Program-made: the position numbers and the translations under genes
Shown: one piece after another, positions 21,280-25,509 of the stretch
Position numbering within the stretch: position 1 is the stretch's first letter
Layout of the letters: each line of letters starts with the position of its first letter
Source: an uncultured Veillonella sp.
Lineage (GTDB): Bacteria > Bacillota > Negativicutes > Veillonellales > Veillonellaceae
Direction of reading: 5' to 3'
NCBI RefSeq assembly: GCF_900545205.1
Contig: NZ_UQYC01000021.1
Span: 1-25,509 of the forward strand
DNA: 25,509 bases
Notes under the pieces: model-generated
The model's database searches: none
The model's input: only the letters and a program-made list of their open reading frames with translations
Told to the model about the DNA's origin: nothing

Positions 21280-21777
21280 ATGGCATTGGGAGATTATTTA
21301 GACAAAGCAAAAAACTTATTCTTAGGCAAAAATGATGATGACTATGAATATGATGATTATGACTATGAAGATGAAGAGGAATACGAAGCGGAACCTACAC
21401 CAGTAGCTCCAGTAGCTCCAGTATCCGGCGCATCTGAATTTCATCCACGCAAGGTAGGAGGCCAATCTACGATGACACAACGTCCAACAGCTATGAAAGT
21501 AGTTGTAATTGAACCAAAAGTATTTGAAGATTCTGAAAATATTACACATCAATTACGCGACATGCGTCCTGTATTGATTAACTTTGAAAATACAGATCCT
21601 CATGAAGCAGCACGTATTGTGGACTTCGTATCTGGTGCGACTTTTGCATTGGATGGTAAATTGGAAAAGGTGGGTAAGGACATTTTCATGTGCGTACCTG
21701 TAAATATTTCCATTGATTATTCTGATAATGAAAGTAACAAAACTGAGCAAAACGAATACGCTTGGGAAAACAAATAA
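21280..21777 (+). CDS. sepF: Cell division protein SepF
   Basis: SepF tethers FtsZ to the membrane and shapes the division septum. The 165-residue protein has the three expected parts. An N-terminal amphipathic membrane anchor covers about 1-15 (MALGDYLDKAKNLFLG). A variable linker follows, here very acidic and Tyr-rich (17-38, alternating Asp, Glu and Tyr), then a PVAPVAPV repeat. The SepF core runs from about 73 to 155 (KVVVIEPKVFEDSENI, then RDMRPVLINFEN, ARIVDFVSGATFAL, GKDIFMCVP). AGGAGG supports the ATG. Gene order pgeF-yggS-sepF-x-ylmH is that of the Gram-positive division region. Confidence 0.96.
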   Translation: MALGDYLDKAKNLFLGKNDDDYEYDDYDYEDEEEYEAEPTPVAPVAPVSGASEFHPRKVGGQSTMTQRPTAMKVVVIEPKVFEDSENITHQLRDMRPVLINFENTDPHEAARIVDFVSGATFALDGKLEKVGKDIFMCVPVNISIDYSDNESNKTEQNEYAWENK

Positions 21778-21803
21778 TTTCTCTATAAACGGTGGTGACA
21801 ACG

Positions 21804-22598
21804 ATGTTAGGTAAAACCTTATTTATCGGCGTTGGCTCAATGGGTGGCGCTCTATTGCGCGGTGCATTACAGCATGGCGTGTTGAAAGCAAGTGATACGC
21901 ACATTCTAGTACGTCGCGAAGAACAATGTAAGGCTCTTACAGAGGAGCTCGGTGTAGTAGGTTTTACGACTATGCCTAATGTGCATGAGTACAATACTAT
22001 TCTCTTGGCCGTAAAACCACAAGTGTTACCATCTGTATTAGAGACGTTAAAAGAAGTACCTTATGGGACTGTTATGATTTCCGTTGCTGCAGGTATCACC
22101 TTAGATACTCTAGATGCAGCAATTCCGCAAGCTAACTGGTTTAGAGCTATGCCAAATACACCGGCTTCTATCGGTGCAGGCATGACGGCCCTTGCCGGGG
22201 ATGATGTACATACAGATCTTGGTCGTGATGTTCAAGCCTTGTTTGAGGCTGTTGGCGAAGTGGCCGTGGTAAGCGAAGCTGATTTAGATCGCTTAGGCGC
22301 ACTATCTGGTGCAGGTCCTGGCTATATGTTCGTCATTCTTGATGCGTTAGCTGATGCGGGCGTTCGCATCGGATTGCCTCGTCACTTAGCAATCAAGGCT
22401 GCGGCTCAAACGATGTATGGTGCAGGCAAGATGGCTCTTGAAAGTGGCAATCATCCAGCAGTACTACGAGATCAAGTAACAAGTCCAGGTGGCACGACCA
22501 TTGCCGGTATTGGTGCCATGGAAAAAGGTGGACTTCGCAGTGCTCTCCAAGACGGCGTAGTAGCATGTCTTGCTCGGTCGAATGAATTGGGGAAATAA
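21804..22598 (+). CDS. proC: Pyrroline-5-carboxylate reductase
   Basis: ProC catalyses the last step of proline synthesis, reducing 1-pyrroline-5-carboxylate with NAD(P)H. From the ATG at 21804 the protein has 264 residues, the family norm. It has the Rossmann motif FIGVGSMGGA (7-16), AVKPQVL, the MPNTPASIGAGMTAL segment, and the C-terminal dimer domain with LSGAGPGYMFVILDALADAG and RDQVTSPGGTTIAG, the substrate-binding signature. The in-frame GTG at 21792 falls inside the GGTGGTGA ribosome binding site and is rejected. It sits between sepF and ylmH, where Bacillus has ylmG (YggT family). Its stop is 2 nt before the ylmH start. Confidence 0.95.
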   Translation: MLGKTLFIGVGSMGGALLRGALQHGVLKASDTHILVRREEQCKALTEELGVVGFTTMPNVHEYNTILLAVKPQVLPSVLETLKEVPYGTVMISVAAGITLDTLDAAIPQANWFRAMPNTPASIGAGMTALAGDDVHTDLGRDVQALFEAVGEVAVVSEADLDRLGALSGAGPGYMFVILDALADAGVRIGLPRHLAIKAAAQTMYGAGKMALESGNHPAVLRDQVTSPGGTTIAGIGAMEKGGLRSALQDGVVACLARSNELGK

Positions 22599-22600
22599 TT

Positions 22601-23386
22601 TTGGCAGATACTAGTAAATTAATACGATATTTTGAAGCCAGTGGCAGCGGTGAGGAAGCTCGCCGCATGCTTGACCTGGCTGAGCAGGTTGTAAAAGGTC
22701 GCCCTTATCGCGTGGCGGACTTTACGAGCCCTGCAGGCCTTGTCATTGCAGACGCAATCAAGGCTAACTACCCACAGCTTATCGTTAAGACCGATGGTGG
22801 CTATGAAGGGGCGGAACGTATACGTATCGCTTTTGTAGATAGCGACTTTAACGGTACTGTGGACATGGGCATTCGCGCCCTTAAGGTAAATTGGGACCCA
22901 CGGTTCCGATTGCTTACCCATCGCGATGTGCTAGGCTCCTTGATGGGCCTTGGCATTGATCGCTCCAAATTTGGGGACGTTATCGTTCAACAAGGGGGCG
23001 CTCAAATTATGGTGGATGAAAGCGTAGCAGACTTTGTGATTCAAAACTTTACAAAAATCGCTATGGTTTCCGTATCTGTAGAGGCTATTGAGCTATCAGA
23101 TATTGCACCAAAAGAAGAAAAAATTAAAGAAGTCCGCACTACAGTTGCTTCTTTGCGCTTAGATGCGGTGGCAAGTTCTGGTTTTAGCGTGTCTCGTACT
23201 AAATTGGTAAGCGCTATAAATGCAGGATTATTGCAAGTAAACTGGCAACCAGCTAAGGGGGCATCCCAAGAAGTTAAAGAAGGGGATGTGATTTCTATGC
23301 GTGGTCGTGGCCGAATGAAGGTAGAAGCCATTACAGGTACATCTCGTAAGGGGCGTATCGGCGTATATCTGAAACGATTCATGTAG
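22601..23386 (+). CDS. ylmH: S4-domain RNA-binding protein YlmH
   Basis: YlmH family proteins bind the ribosome and, in Bacillus, have been linked to rescue of stalled 50S-peptidyl-tRNA complexes and to division-site cell biology. The 261-residue protein has an N-terminal YlmH-type domain (about 1-170, with ADFTSPAGLVIAD and LGSLMGLGIDRSKFGDV). The C-terminal S4 RNA-binding domain runs from about 185 (LRLDAVASSGFSVSRTKLVS, then DVISMRGRGRMKV, ending GRIGVYLKRFM). The start is an unusual TTG, 2 nt after proC, supported by GGGGA 7 nt upstream; no ATG is placed to give the conserved N-terminus. It ends the division cluster with a strong terminator; the divIVA gene usual behind it in Bacillus is absent here. 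Confidence 0.93.
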   Translation: MADTSKLIRYFEASGSGEEARRMLDLAEQVVKGRPYRVADFTSPAGLVIADAIKANYPQLIVKTDGGYEGAERIRIAFVDSDFNGTVDMGIRALKVNWDPRFRLLTHRDVLGSLMGLGIDRSKFGDVIVQQGGAQIMVDESVADFVIQNFTKIAMVSVSVEAIELSDIAPKEEKIKEVRTTVASLRLDAVASSGFSVSRTKLVSAINAGLLQVNWQPAKGASQEVKEGDVISMRGRGRMKVEAITGTSRKGRIGVYLKRFM

Positions 23387-23393
23387 GCAATTG

Positions 23394-23425
23394 AAAATCG
23401 GCTTGACCATCAAGCCGATTTTTTT
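23394..23425 (+). terminator. Terminator after ylmH
   Basis: A perfect 12-bp stem AAAATCGGCTTG (23394-23405) / CAAGCCGATTTT (23411-23422), 5-nt loop, T to 23425. The next start codon is only 18 nt beyond. Confidence 0.95.
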
Positions 23426-23443
23426 ATATATAGTAGGACAGCC

Positions 23444-24091
23444 ATGGTATCCATAACATTTCAACCTATAACAGAAGATACAATCCTATTCGTAGGCGGC
23501 GGGGAGGTCGCAGAGCGACGAATACAGCTCTTTATTGATGAGCCGTGCAACATTGTCGTAATTGCTCCCACTGTAACAGATAGGATTTGCCAATGGGCAA
23601 AGGATAATCGTATCACGTGGTACGACCGTGCTTTCACAATGGACGATGAACACCACATTATAACGAGCAGTTTGTTCTTTATCTGCACAGATAATAGCAA
23701 ATTAAACGATACGTTGTATGAGATGGGGAAAAAACACCGCGTATGGACTAATCGCAGTGACGCCCCTAGGGCGTGCAGATTTACTGTACCTTCATCCCTT
23801 GAACTGGGCGATCTTCACATCGCTATTAGCGCTAATAACGTAGGACCTCGTATCAATCGCCTCGTGCGGCAAGATATGATGAATCGTTATGGTCAGTTGC
23901 AAAAGGCTATGCCTAGACTTAAAATATTTAGAGAAGAAGTAAAGTTACTACTTCCTACCCCAGAGGCTCGACAGAAATTTTGGCGAAACCATCTGACAGT
24001 AGAAACTTTTGAAGCCATTCTCAAGGGAGAGTGGAGGACTATAGAGGAGAAACTTGCCCATGAAATTAGTGGTATTAGGTCTAAATCATAG
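23444..24091 (+). CDS. Precorrin-2 dehydrogenase / sirohydrochlorin ferrochelatase-like protein
   Basis: Proteins of this type (Met8, SirC, the N-terminal half of CysG) oxidise precorrin-2 with NAD+, and some insert iron to give sirohaem. The 215-residue protein has an N-terminal Rossmann domain with LFVGGGEVAERR (15-26), then TSSLFFICTDN and the RSDAPRACRFTVPSS segment (103-117), the usual substrate region. A small helical C-terminal domain follows (INRLVRQDM onward). It lacks the SUMT methyltransferase half of CysG. TAGGA lies 5 nt before the ATG. It overlaps hemA by 32 nt, so they are one unit. Whether it chelates iron or cobalt cannot be told from sequence. Confidence 0.9.
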   Translation: MVSITFQPITEDTILFVGGGEVAERRIQLFIDEPCNIVVIAPTVTDRICQWAKDNRITWYDRAFTMDDEHHIITSSLFFICTDNSKLNDTLYEMGKKHRVWTNRSDAPRACRFTVPSSLELGDLHIAISANNVGPRINRLVRQDMMNRYGQLQKAMPRLKIFREEVKLLLPTPEARQKFWRNHLTVETFEAILKGEWRTIEEKLAHEISGIRSKS

Positions 24092-25331
24092 AAGTGCCGC
24101 TGTTGAGGTGCGTGAACGTTTCTCGTTTGATAAGGACGAGGTTGCTTCAGCACTAAACCGCCTCTATGAATTCGACTGTGTAGCAGAATGCGTTATATTG
24201 TCTACATGCAATAGAACTGAAATCTATGCGGCCTTAGAAGGTGTAGAGTTCCCTAAAGAATATATGCTGGCTGTGTTAAAGGATTTAAAAGGTGCCGACC
24301 ATATCGATGAAGATGCCTTTTTCTTCTATGAAGAGCGCGATTGCATTGAACATCTATTCCGTGTATCTGCAAGTCTTGATTCCCTTGTATTGGGGGAAGG
24401 TCAAATTTTGAGCCAATTAAAAGGGGCTTATATTCAGGCTTATAGCGCAGGTTGTACAGGCACAATTTTTAATATCTTATTCCAACGCGCTATTAGTGTT
24501 GGTAAAAAGGTACGGACGAACACAGGTATTGCTAATACGCCTGTATCCGTTAGCTACACTGCTGTTAACCTTGCGGAGGACAGCCTAGATAAACCATTAT
24601 CTGAAGCGACGGTACTCATCTTAGGTGCTGGTACCATGAGTGAGTTGACCGCAACGCACTTACAAGCAAAGGGCGTAAAAACGATTTTTGTATCCAATAG
24701 AACCTTTACCAAGGCAGAGGCTTTAGCAGAGCGATTTAATGGTAAAGCTGTTAAGCTCGATAACTTTGTAGATTACGCTAAAGATGCGGATATCCTCATC
24801 ACATCTACAGGGGCGCCGCACTATATTATTACTGAACGTGAAGCAAAGAAAATTACCTCTCTTCGCAAAGGTGAGCCAATCGTTATGATTGATATTGCGG
24901 TACCACGCGATATTGATCCCGGCGTAGCAGATATGGAAGGTATTTACCTGTTTAATATCGACGCTCTTGAAAGTGTAGTTGAAGAAAATAAGGCACAGCG
25001 CGAAGAGGAAGCTCGTCGTGCAGAGCCTATCATTCACGATGCTATTGAAGAGTTATTAGATAAATTGAGCTATTTGACTGTGCGTCCTATGATGGCATTG
25101 CTCACAGAAAAAGCAGAACGCATTCGCCGTCGTGAGTTACATCGCGCATTAGCGAAATTGCCTGATATTTCTGATAAGGAGCGCCGTATTATGGACTCAA
25201 TGAGTCGCATGATCATCCGCAAAATGTTACGTGAACCGATGATTCACTTTAACGAAATCGCTGGTACAGAGGAAGAAGGTTTGTACTGGGATTTATTCAA
25301 AGATATGTTTAATCTTGAGAAAGAAGGGTAA
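24060..25331 (+). CDS. hemA: Glutamyl-tRNA reductase
   Basis: HemA reduces Glu-tRNA(Glu) to glutamate-1-semialdehyde with NADPH, the first step of C5 tetrapyrrole synthesis. From the ATG at 24060 the protein has 423 residues. The catalytic domain has GLNHRSAAVEVRE near the start and the active Cys in ILSTCNRTE (C50). LGEGQILSQL (111-120) is in the substrate region, the NADPH-binding Rossmann domain has LGAGTMSELTA (188-198), and a helical dimerisation domain runs to the C-terminus. GAGGAGA at 24044-24050 lies 9 nt before this ATG. The in-frame TTG at 24054 is too close to it. The start lies within the upstream gene (32-nt overlap), pointing to translational coupling, and hemC follows 4 nt after the stop. 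Confidence 0.97.
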   Translation: MKLVVLGLNHRSAAVEVRERFSFDKDEVASALNRLYEFDCVAECVILSTCNRTEIYAALEGVEFPKEYMLAVLKDLKGADHIDEDAFFFYEERDCIEHLFRVSASLDSLVLGEGQILSQLKGAYIQAYSAGCTGTIFNILFQRAISVGKKVRTNTGIANTPVSVSYTAVNLAEDSLDKPLSEATVLILGAGTMSELTATHLQAKGVKTIFVSNRTFTKAEALAERFNGKAVKLDNFVDYAKDADILITSTGAPHYIITEREAKKITSLRKGEPIVMIDIAVPRDIDPGVADMEGIYLFNIDALESVVEENKAQREEEARRAEPIIHDAIEELLDKLSYLTVRPMMALLTEKAERIRRRELHRALAKLPDISDKERRIMDSMSRMIIRKMLREPMIHFNEIAGTEEEGLYWDLFKDMFNLEKEG

Positions 25332-25335
25332 GGCT

Positions 25336-25500
25336 ATGAGAGACCATATTCGAATCGGCACGCGAAAAAGTGCCCTTGCCCTATGGCAGGCTGAACATAT
25401 TAGTGCAGAGTTACAACGTCTGTACCCAAACATTACGGTCGAGCTAGTTCACTTTAATACAAAAGGGGATCGTATCTTGGAAAAACCACTGGCTCAAGTT
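25336..25500 (+). CDS. hemC: Hydroxymethylbilane synthase (porphobilinogen deaminase), N-terminal part
   Basis: HemC polymerises four porphobilinogen units to hydroxymethylbilane. Only the first 55 codons are present. They show the family start HIRIGTRKSALALWQAEHI (4-22) and the FNTKGDRILEKPLAQV segment, which in complete proteins continues GGKGLF. Here the last three codons read Arg-Ser-Glu instead, from non-genomic sequence at 25501-25509, so the gene is cut by the end of the contig, not mutated. The ATG follows hemA by 4 nt, with AAGGGTAAGG overlapping the hemA stop as ribosome binding site. Confidence 0.93.
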
Positions 25501-25509
25501 AGATCGGAA
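25501..25509. other. Probable Illumina adapter remnant at contig end
   Basis: The last nine bases, AGATCGGAA, are the first nine of the common TruSeq adapter (AGATCGGAAGAGC). They replace the expected conserved Gly-Gly-Lys-Gly codons of hemC exactly at the window end. Treat as non-genomic. Confidence 0.85.

Overview
This looks like a piece of a Veillonella-like (Negativicutes, Firmicutes) chromosome. Three things suggest it: moderately low GC with strong AGGAGG-type ribosome binding sites, a Gram-positive style ylm/sepF division neighbourhood, and an anaerobe's mix of a DASS dicarboxylate carrier, oxygen-sensitive-type IlvD and haem/sirohaem genes. The genus is inferred from the look of the proteins; no search was run. 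The window reads like a whole short-read contig. It opens inside a tRNA-Val gene and ends in 9 bases identical to the start of the common Illumina adapter, which break a conserved hemC motif. No insertion sequence, phage gene, CRISPR array or horizontally acquired island was seen.

Layout. 1-1708: 3' part of tRNA-Val(UAC), then on the minus strand a YnfA/UPF0060 membrane protein and a LysR-type regulator. 1831-3627: translation block, with rpsD from its own near-consensus promoter, then rplM-rpsI behind a structured leader. 3678-8119: small independent units, namely a crotonase-fold enzyme; pgl-tatA-heavy-metal (HMA) protein; a cupin; and a DASS family anion/dicarboxylate carrier. 8258-15855: branched-chain amino acid locus ilvD-ilvA-ilvB-ilvN-ABC ATPase, then ilvC. 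15857-17757: a membrane-anchored protein of unknown function and a DUF3290-DUF421 pair. 17820-23425: a radical SAM protein, then pgeF(ylmD)-yggS(ylmE)-sepF-proC-ylmH, the relative of the Bacillus ylm cluster. 23444 to the end: haem/sirohaem genes, with a precorrin-2 dehydrogenase-like protein, hemA and the start of hemC.

Most interesting point. The ilv operon appears to be controlled by a leader-peptide attenuator. A good promoter (8258-8286) drives a small gene (8321-8452, 43 codons) in which 15 of the first 22 codons are Leu, Ile or Val. A perfect intrinsic terminator (8563-8591) then stands 55 nt before the ilvD start, with no promoter visible after it. A 14-bp alternative pairing between the end of the peptide gene (8410-8423) and the terminator 5' arm (8556-8569) would dismantle the terminator. 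A competing segment (8373-8378) lies directly after the Leu/Val/Ile codon run, where a stalled ribosome would cover it. This is the classical four-segment attenuation layout. Firmicute ilv operons are usually controlled by T-box or CodY instead, and no T-box motif is visible here.

How the genes work together. ilvA makes 2-oxobutanoate from threonine. ilvB/ilvN, ilvC and ilvD then carry pyruvate and 2-oxobutanoate to the keto acids of Val and Ile. The last aminotransferase and the leu genes lie outside the window. The ylm genes support Z-ring assembly and PLP homeostasis. hemA and hemC start tetrapyrrole synthesis, and the precorrin-2 dehydrogenase-like protein points to the sirohaem or corrin branch.
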